A stretch of DNA of 64,000 bases from assembly GCF_001590925.1 (NCBI RefSeq), contig NZ_BCTU01000010.1:1-64000 (forward strand). The letters are read 5' to 3'. The translations under genes were made by a program, and so were the position numbers. Source of the stretch: Serratia plymuthica NBRC 102599 (GTDB taxonomy: Bacteria; Pseudomonadota; Gammaproteobacteria; Enterobacterales; Enterobacteriaceae). The notes below the pieces were generated by a model that saw only the letters and a program-made list of their open reading frames with translations, made no database searches and had not been told where the DNA came from. Below are positions 51,600 to 59,808 of this stretch, piece by piece (position 1 is the first letter of the stretch; every line of letters starts with the position of its first letter).

Positions 51600-52796
51600 A
51601 TGGAAGCGTGGAAACTCAATCTGATTTCGGTCTGGCTCGGCTGTTTCTTCACCGGGCTGGCGATGAGCCAGATCCTCCCTTTTCTGCCGCTGTATATTGA
51701 ACAGCTCGGCGTCAGCGGCCACCAGTCGCTCAGCATCTGGTCAGGGTTGGTGTTTAGCGGCACCTTTTTGGTCTCCGCGCTGGTGTCGCCGCTGTGGGGC
51801 AGCCTGGCGGACCGCAAAGGCCGCAAGCTGATGCTGCTGCGCGCTTCGCTGGGGATGGCGATCGTCATTGTGCTGCAGGGCATGGTGACCCACGTTTACC
51901 AGCTGTTTGCGCTGCGCGCGCTGATGGGCCTGACCTCCGGTTATATTCCCAACGCTATGGCGCTGGTGGCCTCGCAGGTGCCGCGTGATAAAAGCGGTTG
52001 GGCGCTGGGCACTTTATCTACCGGCCCGGTTTCCGGGGTGATCGTCGGCCCGCTGCTGGGGGGCCTGATGGCTGACCATCTGGGCCTGCGCGTGGTGTTT
52101 TTCGTCACCGCCGGGCTGATGTTCGTCAGCTTCCTCATTACCTTATTCCTGATAAAAGAACGCCGCGTCGAGGTGAAAAAGGCCGACCGACTGAGCGGCA
52201 AGGCGGTGTTCCAGTCGCTGCCTTATCCGGCGCTGATCGTCACGCTGTTCATCAGCACGTTGATGATCCAATTGGCTAACTCTTCCATCAGCCCTATTCT
52301 GACGCTGTTCATCAAGGATTTGTCCGGCGACAGCGGCAATATCGCCTTTATCAGCGGCATGGTCGCGGCCGTTCCCGGTATTGCCGCGTTGGTTTCCGCG
52401 CCGCGTCTTGGCCGACTTGGCGACCGTATCGGCACCGCCCGCATTCTGATGGCGGCGCTGGGGTTAACCACCCTACTGTTCGCTATCATGGCCTGGGTGC
52501 AAACGCCGCTGCAATTGGGGATTTTGCGCTTCCTGCTGGGCTTTGCCGACGGCGCCCTGATGCCCGCAGTGCAAACGCTGCTGCTGAAGTATTCCTCCGA
52601 TCAGGTTACCGGCCGCATCTTCGGCTACAACCAATCGTTTATGTACCTCGGCAACGTGGTCGGCCCGCTGATTGGCTCCAGTATTTCCGCCTTGATGGGC
52701 TTCCGCTGGGTGTTTGCGGTAACGGCGGTGCTGGTGCTGATCAATTGCCTGTTGCTGCGCAGCCAGTTTAGAAAGGTGGAAAGCGTACGCAAGTGA
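51600..52796 (+). CDS. mdtG: MdtG-like MFS drug exporter (398 aa)
   Basis: Strong similarity to E. coli MdtG along its length: [17 protein letters not shown], then [19 protein letters not shown] (motif A) and [20 protein letters not shown] (motif C), and [19 protein letters not shown] near the end. A 12-helix inner-membrane antiporter; E. coli MdtG confers fosfomycin and deoxycholate tolerance. Its last codons lie inside the first copy of a 57-bp direct repeat that borders the DarTG cassette, so the gene is intact although an insertion begins at its stop codon. The ATG at 51600 is used; a TTG at 51597 is next to it. Confidence 0.88.
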   Translation: MEAWKLNLISVWLGCFFTGLAMSQILPFLPLYIEQLGVSGHQSLSIWSGLVFSGTFLVSALVSPLWGSLADRKGRKLMLLRASLGMAIVIVLQGMVTHVYQLFALRALMGLTSGYIPNAMALVASQVPRDKSGWALGTLSTGPVSGVIVGPLLGGLMADHLGLRVVFFVTAGLMFVSFLITLFLIKERRVEVKKADRLSGKAVFQSLPYPALIVTLFISTLMIQLANSSISPILTLFIKDLSGDSGNIAFISGMVAAVPGIAALVSAPRLGRLGDRIGTARILMAALGLTTLLFAIMAWVQTPLQLGILRFLLGFADGALMPAVQTLLLKYSSDQVTGRIFGYNQSFMYLGNVVGPLIGSSISALMGFRWVFAVTAVLVLINCLLLRSQFRKVESVRK

Positions 52797-52827
52797 ACGG
52801 CAGTGTGTGTCAAAACAAGGAAGTGCC
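52771..52827. repeat. Left copy of the 57-bp direct repeat flanking the DarTG cassette
   Basis: The first 37 bases (52771-52807) match 54888-54924 exactly. The next 20 differ from the other copy at three positions. The copy spans the end of mdtG and its stop codon. It is the probable attachment-type site at which the cassette entered. Confidence 0.8.
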
Positions 52828-52828
52828 A

Positions 52829-52846
52829 TTAAGATATTTATCTTAA
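52829..52846. terminator. Hairpin replacing the mdtG terminator
   Basis: TTAAGATA and TATCTTAA pair around TT right after the left repeat. It may stop transcription from mdtG or, in reverse, from darG; it has no GC-rich stem. Confidence 0.35.
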
Positions 52847-52902
52847 GGTGAAGTAAATTCGCCACCTTGAAAAAACATTAATTGACTAAAAAATTGCCAA
52901 AT

Positions 52903-53877
52903 CTAATTGATTATTTCAAACTGATTAAATATGTTTTTTTGGATCACCCCGAAATCGAGCATTTTCCTAATAATCAGTGCCCTTATAACACCCTCCTTTG
53001 AAGAAAGATCATCCTCAATAACATCACCGCGCGATATTTTTTTTAGTATTTCAGGAACGACAGCAAACTCTTCCTTTGAGTCGAGGCTATTTAAAAATGC
53101 AATATTTAAATTTAATGCTGGGATTAACCCTCTAAATTCAATCTCCATGTTTTTAGTAAGATTAGTATTGATGAAGCCCTCAATAAAGCCATCAAAATCC
53201 GCACCATACCGTTCCTTTAATAATTTTATATCCTTAGTAACTTTTTCAAGCTCAAGGGAATAAGGCCTGCTATGTTTGATACTGAAATCGAAGTGATTAT
53301 AACCTGATACTTCTTGACAGATATAAAACAAAGTATTAAGGCTGTAACGCTTCTTATCTTTCAAATGACTAAATGCATAGTGCACTAGTAAATGTTTGAC
53401 ATGAAAAGCATCCCCATTAATTAAAGCACCTCCTTTTATTTCCGGCGCAAATAATACGATATCGACAGCATTCAAATCTGCAAAACTATCTTTAAGCATT
53501 AATTCCACACGACTCCACTCTAACCCACCATTTCCGCAGCCTAATGGTGGAATAGAGATGGATGTAATATTCCTTTCTATTATTTCTTTTTTTAAAGATG
53601 CTAAGCCTTTAGCTATAAATTCGTACTGCGATTTCTTCTTCCAGTTGTCTTTGGTAGGGAAATTGACAATAAGCTTTTGCCTTTCACTTACTATAAGAAT
53701 GTCCCCGATATTAAATCGACCATTTTTACAGGCTTCCCTATAGATTCCATAGTTTATAGGGAAGGTTTCTTTAAATTGATAGGCTATACCTTTCCCCATA
53801 ACGCCTTGACAGTTGACAGCATTAACCAAGGCCACTGTTTGTGATTGAAGAAGATCACCGCTTTCATATCGAATCAT
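52903..53877 (-). CDS. darG: DarG, macrodomain antitoxin (324 aa)
   Basis: The N-terminal macrodomain starts IRYESGDLLQSQTVALVNAVN and has VMGKGIAYQFKETFP, IPPLGCGNGGLEW and IVLFAPE, matching DarG ADP-ribosyl hydrolases. It removes ADP-ribose from thymidine in DNA and its C-terminal domain (about 165-324) binds DarT. Start is the ATG at 53877, four bases after the darT stop on the minus strand; an upstream ATG at 53910 would overlap darT. Confidence 0.87.
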   Translation of the reverse strand: MIRYESGDLLQSQTVALVNAVNCQGVMGKGIAYQFKETFPINYGIYREACKNGRFNIGDILIVSERQKLIVNFPTKDNWKKKSQYEFIAKGLASLKKEIIERNITSISIPPLGCGNGGLEWSRVELMLKDSFADLNAVDIVLFAPEIKGGALINGDAFHVKHLLVHYAFSHLKDKKRYSLNTLFYICQEVSGYNHFDFSIKHSRPYSLELEKVTKDIKLLKERYGADFDGFIEGFINTNLTKNMEIEFRGLIPALNLNIAFLNSLDSKEEFAVVPEILKKISRGDVIEDDLSSKEGVIRALIIRKMLDFGVIQKNIFNQFEIIN

Positions 53878-53881
53878 TGTC

Positions 53882-54463
53882 TTAGCACATGTATGTATTG
53901 ATATTAACAAATTTAGTCAAATTAGCAGCACTTAGCAACCCCTCTATGTAAGCTTTTGCTTGCTCATCCTTAACGTAGATTGCATGAAAATTTTCGGCAG
54001 CGACCGTCATGGGTGACAAACACTCAGCCATGCAAACGGATTTACTCTCAGCGTTTTTATAATCTCTCTGATTCATTAACTCCCAATTGATGGCAGCGAA
54101 ACCTGAGTCATAGTCCATCAACCGCAACCCATTGACTGCTGCCAAAGGATGTTGCGGGATGATTTCCCAACGATTGTCCCGTGCAAAGGTTCTACTGACA
54201 GTGATCATGCAAAAATCTTTATCTTTATGGTCAGCTTTCACTCTTCCATCAAAGGGATTATTAGCAAAGAAATGAAAAGGGACCTTTTGTTCCAACGTGT
54301 GCACTCCTCTTCCTTGAATAATTTCGCCATCAGCAACATCAACAAAATTTTCACCTAAAGAGGCTCGTGAGCGCAGCCCTGTAGAAATGATACTTTCAAT
54401 ATTATCCATACAGGTCAGATGGTAGAGCAATGATTGGTTTTGAATCAAAACTGGCGGTGTCAT
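53882..54463 (-). CDS. darT: DarT, DNA ADP-ribosyltransferase toxin (193 aa)
   Basis: DUF4433/DarT features: LLYHLTCMDNIESIISTGL at the N-terminus, FHFFANNPFDGRV near 75, and AECLSPMTVAAENFHAIYV near 152, where the Glu in AECL is the likely catalytic residue. It transfers ADP-ribose from NAD to thymidine in single-stranded DNA and blocks replication; DarTG systems act against phages. AAAGGATAACACC precedes the ATG. It is upstream of darG, the usual order. Confidence 0.87.
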   Translation of the reverse strand: MTPPVLIQNQSLLYHLTCMDNIESIISTGLRSRASLGENFVDVADGEIIQGRGVHTLEQKVPFHFFANNPFDGRVKADHKDKDFCMITVSRTFARDNRWEIIPQHPLAAVNGLRLMDYDSGFAAINWELMNQRDYKNAESKSVCMAECLSPMTVAAENFHAIYVKDEQAKAYIEGLLSAANLTKFVNINTYMC

Positions 54464-54887
54464 GGTGTTATCCTTTATGAAATATCACCGCATTTTTATA
54501 TATTTTATATTTTTCGGCGTCAATAGAATTGGGGTATTTCTTGTTTTTATTTATTAAAAAATGAAAATAAACAAGAGAATGTAATCATAATAAATAATAA
54601 CAAAAAGCAATTAAATTTAAATTAATTATTATTTTATATTCAAACCCATTAACACATTCTAATATTAGATAGGATTCAACGTAAAAAACACAAACGTGAA
54701 CATCATCTAAAAAATGACAATAACTTTTTTTGCAACTCTCTATCCATTTTTCACCCTATGAAAAAGAGGAGCGTCTACGCTTGATAGAAAAAATCAACGT
54801 TTGCAGAAGTGTAAGTCCGACGATATTTCAGGAAAAAATGAGGCCAATCGGTTTATATACCTCGCAATGTGGTCGACCCACTAATGG
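54464..54887. other. AT-rich upstream region of darTG, with a possible coding remnant
   Basis: About 420 bases precede darT and hold its promoter, very rich in A and T up to about 54720. From a TTG at 54730 a frame reads QLSIHFSPYEKEERLRLIEK then INVCRSVSPTIFQEKMRPIG and continues through the right repeat to 54966. It is not a credible intact gene but may be the decayed end of a lost element gene. Confidence 0.4.
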
Positions 54888-54944
54888 GAAAGGTGGAAAG
54901 CGTACGCAAGTGAACGGCAGTGTGGTTCAGAACAAGGAAGTGCC
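54888..54944. repeat. Right copy of the 57-bp direct repeat flanking the DarTG cassette
   Basis: The sequence is 54 of 57 identical to 52771-52827 and contains a copy of the last mdtG codons, but here it is out of context. It leads directly into a normal terminator hairpin. Confidence 0.8.
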
Positions 54945-54960
54945 GCTAACGGCACTTCCT
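54935..54960. terminator. Original mdtG hairpin, now at the far side of the insertion
   Basis: AGGAAGTGCC and GGCACTTCCT pair perfectly around GCTAAC. The left arm is part of the right repeat; the left repeat near mdtG has only the first arm. Also serves the convergent gene at 55002. Confidence 0.65.
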
Positions 54961-55001
54961 GATTGACGTTCCGGTTGTTGCCTTAACTCTATTTGGACAG
55001 G

Positions 55002-55334
55002 CTAAACCCGCATCGCATCCAGTGCAGCGTTGCTGATTGTCAGTACAGACTTAATGCTTTGCTCAATCCTTTCGATAATCGCCGCCCTCGGGCCTGCACG
55101 CCAGGCATCGCTTTTGTAGAATTCATCCTGGGCGTTTTCGAGATGTTCGACACTGTCAAAAGCCCGAATCAGAAAGTACGAATCGGCATCGTGCAATGAG
55201 TTCCCAAAGCGGACAACGTCGATCCCCGCCTTACGATGCAGAGGGACGCTGGTTTCCGTCATGATCTTGTGAAAATCGCGGCCAGTCCCCTGCTTGAGGG
55301 TGTAGGTGAGTATCTCTACAGTTTTATTTTCCAT
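55002..55334 (-). CDS. NIPSNAP-like small protein (110 aa)
   Basis: It begins VEILTYTLKQGTGRDFHKIM and has FGNSLHDADSYFLIRAFDS and EFYKSDAWRAGPRAAII, typical of the ferredoxin-like NIPSNAP/dabb superfamily. A dimeric alpha-beta fold of unknown function. I use the ATG at 55334, with AGGGATC upstream, not the first ATG at 55355. Confidence 0.75.
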   Translation of the reverse strand: MENKTVEILTYTLKQGTGRDFHKIMTETSVPLHRKAGIDVVRFGNSLHDADSYFLIRAFDSVEHLENAQDEFYKSDAWRAGPRAAIIERIEQSIKSVLTISNAALDAMRV

Positions 55335-55382
55335 CCATGATCCCTCATAAGCCAAACGGCGAAATAGGCGAGTGACGTCAGA

Positions 55383-55802
55383 TTATGCCTCTGCCGGCTC
55401 AAAGTGATAATCAATCCAAATATGGTGCGTGCCGTCGGCGTCGATTTTCATGCCTCCGGATCCGGATATGCCTTTCAGATCCTGGGTGCCGCTGCCATCC
55501 ACGATGCAGAAAAACTCGTTCAACCGCTCGCTGCCGGTGGTCGAAGCCGAGTGAATAAAATTAAAAGCCCCTTCTTTGCCATTCACGCTGCCCGAGAAAC
55601 TTTCCATTGCGATGTAACTGCCCTGTTTTCTCGCCGGATCGAATGCTGCGGTAAAAATTGTTGCGGAAACCCCCTGGATCTCACCCGAATAGCGTTTCTC
55701 CATCGTGCTGACGGAAACCGGTAAGGCGGTTGCGAGCGCTGGCTCAGGGCTCAGATCCGTTGGTTTGAAATCCTTGGTAGAAAAAGTGGCAACTGCTTTC
55801 AT
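55383..55802 (-). CDS. DUF3224-family protein (139 aa)
   Basis: A single beta-barrel-like domain (YSGEIQGVSATIFTAAF, YIAMESFSGSVNGKEGAF and DGSGTQDLKGISGSGGMKI) matches DUF3224, thought to be lipocalin-like. Function unknown. It lies 48 bases upstream of the NIPSNAP-like gene on the same strand, so they may be co-transcribed. Confidence 0.75.
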   Translation of the reverse strand: MKAVATFSTKDFKPTDLSPEPALATALPVSVSTMEKRYSGEIQGVSATIFTAAFDPARKQGSYIAMESFSGSVNGKEGAFNFIHSASTTGSERLNEFFCIVDGSGTQDLKGISGSGGMKIDADGTHHIWIDYHFEPAEA

Positions 55803-55928
55803 TTAGAATCCCGTCTCTATAAAAATACCGAAAAAATGGATGCCAAGGATTGGCATTGGGCGTGGTCTATCCGGGGATTTAACAAGACACGCCGTTCCCT
55901 CTTCACCCGCAAGAGGGAACGCATAGGG

Positions 55929-56366
55929 TCAGTCGCGCAACCAGGGCGTGAAAGTGACGCCGATCAGCAACCCTTCCGGGCTGAGCAAGCGGGTGACGCT
56001 CTGGCCCCAGGGCTCTTCGCGGTTGGCGACCAGCAGGCGGTATCCCTTGTCGATCAACCCTTGGGTGGCCAACGCCATATCGGCGACGTCAAACTCCATC
56101 CATGCCTGCGGCACCGGCAGATCGGCCGGCCATTGTTCGCTGCCGAAGCAAGATTGCGCTGCCTGCGCCAACGGCCACAAGGCAAAGTGCTTCACCCCTT
56201 CCAGCGCGCCATGCTCGGCCAGCAGATAATCGGCATTGTCGGGCATCGGCTTGAGCGGCAGCCCCAGCGCGTCGACATAAAACGCCTTGCTATGCTCCGT
56301 TTGCTGCGTAATCGGCCCGAATCCGGCGATAAACAATACGCCAAGTCCTGCGAACTGCTGTTCCAT
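55929..56366 (-). CDS. VOC-superfamily protein (145 aa)
   Basis: The start FAGLGVLFIAGFGPITQQTEH and the strands AWMEFDVADMAL and TRLLSPEGLLIGVTFTPW fit the VOC fold, with few metal ligands visible, so it may be a binding protein rather than an enzyme. The ATG at 56366 follows AGGAGAGAAC, and the gene lies 17 bases after the AraC gene, so both probably form one transcript. Confidence 0.78.
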   Translation of the reverse strand: MEQQFAGLGVLFIAGFGPITQQTEHSKAFYVDALGLPLKPMPDNADYLLAEHGALEGVKHFALWPLAQAAQSCFGSEQWPADLPVPQAWMEFDVADMALATQGLIDKGYRLLVANREEPWGQSVTRLLSPEGLLIGVTFTPWLRD

Positions 56367-56383
56367 GTTCTCTCCTGTGGGGG

Positions 56384-57253
56384 TTAGCGCCCCTGGCGCA
56401 TCTGCATCGGGGCAAATCCATAAGCCGCTTTGAAGCGATTGCTGAAATGGCTGGCGGAACTGAAGCCGCATTCCAGCGCAATCTGCGTCAGCGGCAGCAA
56501 GCTGTGGCACAGCAATTTTTCCGCCTGTTGCAGCCGCGCGCGCATCACAAACTGGTGTGGCGCCAGGCCGGTGTCATGTTTGAACATGCGGGCAAAGTGG
56601 AACTCACTCAGCCCGGCCTGCGCCGCCAGGTCCGCCAGCAACAGCGGCTTGTCGAGGTGCTGCTCGATATACTCTTTTACCCGCCTGGCCACCGCTGGCG
56701 CCAGGCCACCGCGCACCCTCGGCAAGGCCCATTGCAGTTGACTGTAGCGCTGAACCAGATGCGACATCAGCAGGGTTGTAGCACTGCTGAGCGCCAACTG
56801 ATTGGCGCGATCCTGCCAGTTGCAGTTAAGCAAAAACTGGCGGTACAGCAGCGTAATTTGCGGATCCTCGGCAAAAGCGCACGGATCGAGAGCGATCGCC
56901 GCCGGGCTGCGATCCCAGGTTTGCTCCACCACTTGCCGCAGATGCCGGTCGGTGCAGTAAAGGTGCACGAAAGATAAATCGCTGCGCACGTCCCAGGTGG
57001 ATTCATACTGGCGAGGCATAATGCAGAAACGGTCCGGCCCACCGCCGTTCTTCCAGCCGCCGGGCACTTTTTGATAGCACTCGTAGCCATCGGCGACATA
57101 GAGGCTCAGGGTATGGTGATCGGCGCTTTCCTGGGTAATGCGATCGTCACGATTGGACCAGGCGGCCAGCTCCACGCCGGAACCCAGCTGCACGCTGCCG
57201 TGCAACCGCGCTTTATGTTCCCGCAGTGTTTCAAACGCCTTGTATCTGGACAT
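56384..57253 (-). CDS. AraC-family regulator (289 aa)
   Basis: An N-terminal cupin-like ligand domain (about 1-170) precedes the double helix-turn-helix, seen as LLADLAAQAGLSEFHFARMF and IALECGFSSASHFSNRFKAA, with RVKEYIEQHLDKPL linking them. It is divergent from the EamA exporter and upstream of a VOC gene; both are likely targets. Confidence 0.9.
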   Translation of the reverse strand: MSRYKAFETLREHKARLHGSVQLGSGVELAAWSNRDDRITQESADHHTLSLYVADGYECYQKVPGGWKNGGGPDRFCIMPRQYESTWDVRSDLSFVHLYCTDRHLRQVVEQTWDRSPAAIALDPCAFAEDPQITLLYRQFLLNCNWQDRANQLALSSATTLLMSHLVQRYSQLQWALPRVRGGLAPAVARRVKEYIEQHLDKPLLLADLAAQAGLSEFHFARMFKHDTGLAPHQFVMRARLQQAEKLLCHSLLPLTQIALECGFSSASHFSNRFKAAYGFAPMQMRQGR

Positions 57254-57431
57254 CGCCGGTCCCGCTTCGCTGAATTGTTTTCAGTGTAAAGAGTGACGCC
57301 ACACCGCACCAGCCCACGCCCCGCGCTTTTGCTAAAAAAAGCGCAAGAATATGCAATTGTGCGCAAAGCGCTGAAAGCACGGTAGCGAGCGGCAGTGGAT
57401 ACTGCGGCAGTCTATTTTGCCGGGGTCGATT

Positions 57432-58334
57432 ATGAACGTGCTGTTGTACCTTGCCGTGGTGCTGATTTGGGGCACCACCTGGATTGCGATTACCCTGCAA
57501 CAGGAAGGACCGGTAGCCATTCCGGTGTCGATCAGTTACCGCTTCGTGGTTTCCGCCGCAGTGATGTTGCTGATCCTGCTGTTGGCGCGCCGCCTGCGCC
57601 GCATTGCGCTGCGTGATCACCTGTTTTGCATCCTGCAAGGCTGCTGCGTGTTCGGCTTTAACTTCTACTGTTTCTACCATGCGGCGGCCTATATCAGCAG
57701 CGGGTTGGAATCGGTGATTTTCTCGATGGCGGTACTGTTCAATGCCGTCAACGGCATGATCTTCTTCCGTCAACGCCCCAGCACAAACTTGCTGCCTGCG
57801 GCGGTACTGGGCCTGACCGGGATCGTCGCCCTGTTCTGGCAGGATCTGGTCGCCACGCAAATGGCACCGGAACTGTTGCAAGGCATCGGCCTTAGTGCGC
57901 TCGGCACCTACGGTTTTTCGCTCGGTAATATGATCAGTTCACGCCACCAGCGGCGTGGGCTGGACATTCTATCCACCAATACTTATGCCATGAGTTATGG
58001 CGCCATCCTGATGGCACTGATCGCCCTGGCCCAGGGTGCATCCTTCCAGATTGAGTCCAGTACCCGTTATATCGGCTCATTGCTGTATCTGGCGATTTTT
58101 GGCTCGGTGATTGCCTTTGCCGCTTACTTCAGCCTGCTTGGCCGCATCGGCGCAAGCGCTGCGGCCTACAGCACCCTGCTGTTCCCGCTGGTGGCGCTGA
58201 GCATCTCGACACTCTATGAAGGTTACCAGTGGCACCTCAACGCGGTGATCGGCCTGTGCCTAATCCTGTTGGGGAATCTGGTGATGTTCGCCAAACCCGG
58301 CATGTACGCCGCGTTATGGCGGCGGGCGGTGTAA
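57432..58334 (+). CDS. EamA/DMT-family transporter (300 aa)
   Basis: Ten membrane helices in two EamA repeats, with LIWGTTWIAITLQQEGPV at the start of the first and IGLSALGTYGFSLGNMIS in the second. A drug/metabolite exporter of unknown substrate. The start is placed at the ATG at 57432, as the TTG at 57417 would add residues without a better ribosome site. Confidence 0.83.
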   Translation: MNVLLYLAVVLIWGTTWIAITLQQEGPVAIPVSISYRFVVSAAVMLLILLLARRLRRIALRDHLFCILQGCCVFGFNFYCFYHAAAYISSGLESVIFSMAVLFNAVNGMIFFRQRPSTNLLPAAVLGLTGIVALFWQDLVATQMAPELLQGIGLSALGTYGFSLGNMISSRHQRRGLDILSTNTYAMSYGAILMALIALAQGASFQIESSTRYIGSLLYLAIFGSVIAFAAYFSLLGRIGASAAAYSTLLFPLVALSISTLYEGYQWHLNAVIGLCLILLGNLVMFAKPGMYAALWRRAV

Positions 58335-58440
58335 GCCCATTCCCCCGTAACTACCTTAACCGTCAGTGGAAGGCTCATCGTTATGCAAAAGCGCCGCCGT
58401 CATCAGTTCGCTGGCGGCTCAATTCCATTAGCTAACGCTC

Positions 58441-59307
58441 TCACTGGGTTTCCAACACCTTTAACGCATCAGAAACGGATTCATAGCGACCTTTCAATGC
58501 GTTGCATTGGAAATCGTTTTCTTTACCTTTGGCACAAGTCATCATTATCTGTGCAGATAGCGTTAACAGACGCGAATTCAGCGCATTAATTTTGCCAGGC
58601 TTCGGATCATTCACCCCTTCATCCAACGCTAACCGTAACCCTTCCATAAATGAACAAGAGTTATGGAAATTAATAAAATCACTCAAAGCATTATCGATGC
58701 CATAGTCATTTATTGATTCATTTTTTAAACGATTTGCCATTGCAGTGACTTTTTCGGCCCTGATCGACATGATTTTTTTATCTACTGCCGGAACAATCAT
58801 TTGTTTGTAAATCACTTCGTTAACCAATGATCTTTCAGCGTTAGAGAATAGCGCAAGCGCCGAGAAAACAGATTTCGTTGTGGTGGGAGTTGCAACGGTA
58901 GCAATACCGGCGAATAAATTGGTAAAACTGCCTGCGCTCACATTAAATAATGCATCATTGCCATAAATGGTTTTACGGTGCTGTAGGCAAGCCTGCTCAG
59001 AGCCAATAACTAACGCATAAATCGCTTCATTTCTTTTATAACGACAACTGTCATCGACATTGTCGCCAAAACAACGCTTCGGGATAAGCTTCGGGATGTT
59101 CACGACTTTCCCTTGGGCATTCTCATAGCTGCCCTCGCCAATCAAGATGTTCCTTAACTCTGCGTAGTTCCCTACTGTAGAGCCGTCAACGGGTAAAGCG
59201 GCATAGTCATTATATAAATTTTTTTTAGAATTTAATCCGCAACCTACAACGCTAAAAGATAACAAAACCCAGGCCCCGCGCAGCACAAATTTATTTAGTT
59301 TAATCAT
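58441..59307 (-). CDS. Lipoprotein of unknown function (288 aa)
   Basis: The signal MIKLNKFVLRGAWVLLSFSV ends with VVGC, a lipobox, and the residue after Cys is Gly. The mature protein is mostly helical with two Cys pairs (RCFGDNVDDSC, HNSC and later MTCAKG/QCNAL). I do not recognise it. It is monocistronic. Confidence 0.72.
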   Translation of the reverse strand: MIKLNKFVLRGAWVLLSFSVVGCGLNSKKNLYNDYAALPVDGSTVGNYAELRNILIGEGSYENAQGKVVNIPKLIPKRCFGDNVDDSCRYKRNEAIYALVIGSEQACLQHRKTIYGNDALFNVSAGSFTNLFAGIATVATPTTTKSVFSALALFSNAERSLVNEVIYKQMIVPAVDKKIMSIRAEKVTAMANRLKNESINDYGIDNALSDFINFHNSCSFMEGLRLALDEGVNDPKPGKINALNSRLLTLSAQIMMTCAKGKENDFQCNALKGRYESVSDALKVLETQ

Positions 59308-59808
59308 GTGTTTTCCTTATGTATCAGATTCACGGGTCCTGCGCCTAAGCAGCAAGTATCAACGACGAAGTTTACTCTGACGGCCTCAATACGCACTCTT
59401 CTCTCGGGCATGGTCGCCCATTTACTTATATAGATGAAAAAGAAATTCGCTTATTGAACAAAAATAAAAATAGAATAAAAAACCAAAAAAAAGTCAACCC
59501 TAGCATTAAAACCCCATCGCTCCTGACTTTCATTCGTTAAAATCTTACGCCTTCGCAAACCAGCACACTATTAATTACCGTGATAAACATTATGGCGTAA
59601 ACAGTCAAGCATAAAACGGTTAAACAAAAATCGCAGCCATCATTTTTATTTAATGGCGGCAATTGACATTTACTTACTTATGGCTATTTTTATCAGCATA
59701 GATCATTTTATTCTCTCACCATTTTTTTCAAAAAAGACGAGTAACACATGCATATTATTAATACCGAATGAAAACCCATACTGAGTGATAACATCCAGGG
59801 GTTTTATT
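59308..59808. other. AT-rich non-coding region upstream of the PhoD-like gene
   Basis: About 500 bases with no supported gene. The composition is AT-rich around 59440-59790. It contains the promoters of the lipoprotein and the phosphatase gene, but I could not define a specific box. Confidence 0.5.

Larger units (their letters stand above)
52771..54944. mobile_element. DarTG-bearing AT-rich insertion at the 3' end of mdtG
   Basis: About 2.1 kb between direct repeats is markedly AT-richer than the flanks and contains only darG, darT and non-coding DNA. The right-hand repeat carries the normal downstream hairpin of mdtG, so removing one repeat and the intervening DNA restores a clean mdtG-terminator junction. 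No integrase is present, so it was either mobilised in trans or has lost its recombinase. Confidence 0.72.

Noticed and set aside
54730-54966. An intact 78-residue gene
   Set aside because: It has a TTG start with no ribosome site and crosses a repeat duplicated from mdtG; kept only as a remnant.
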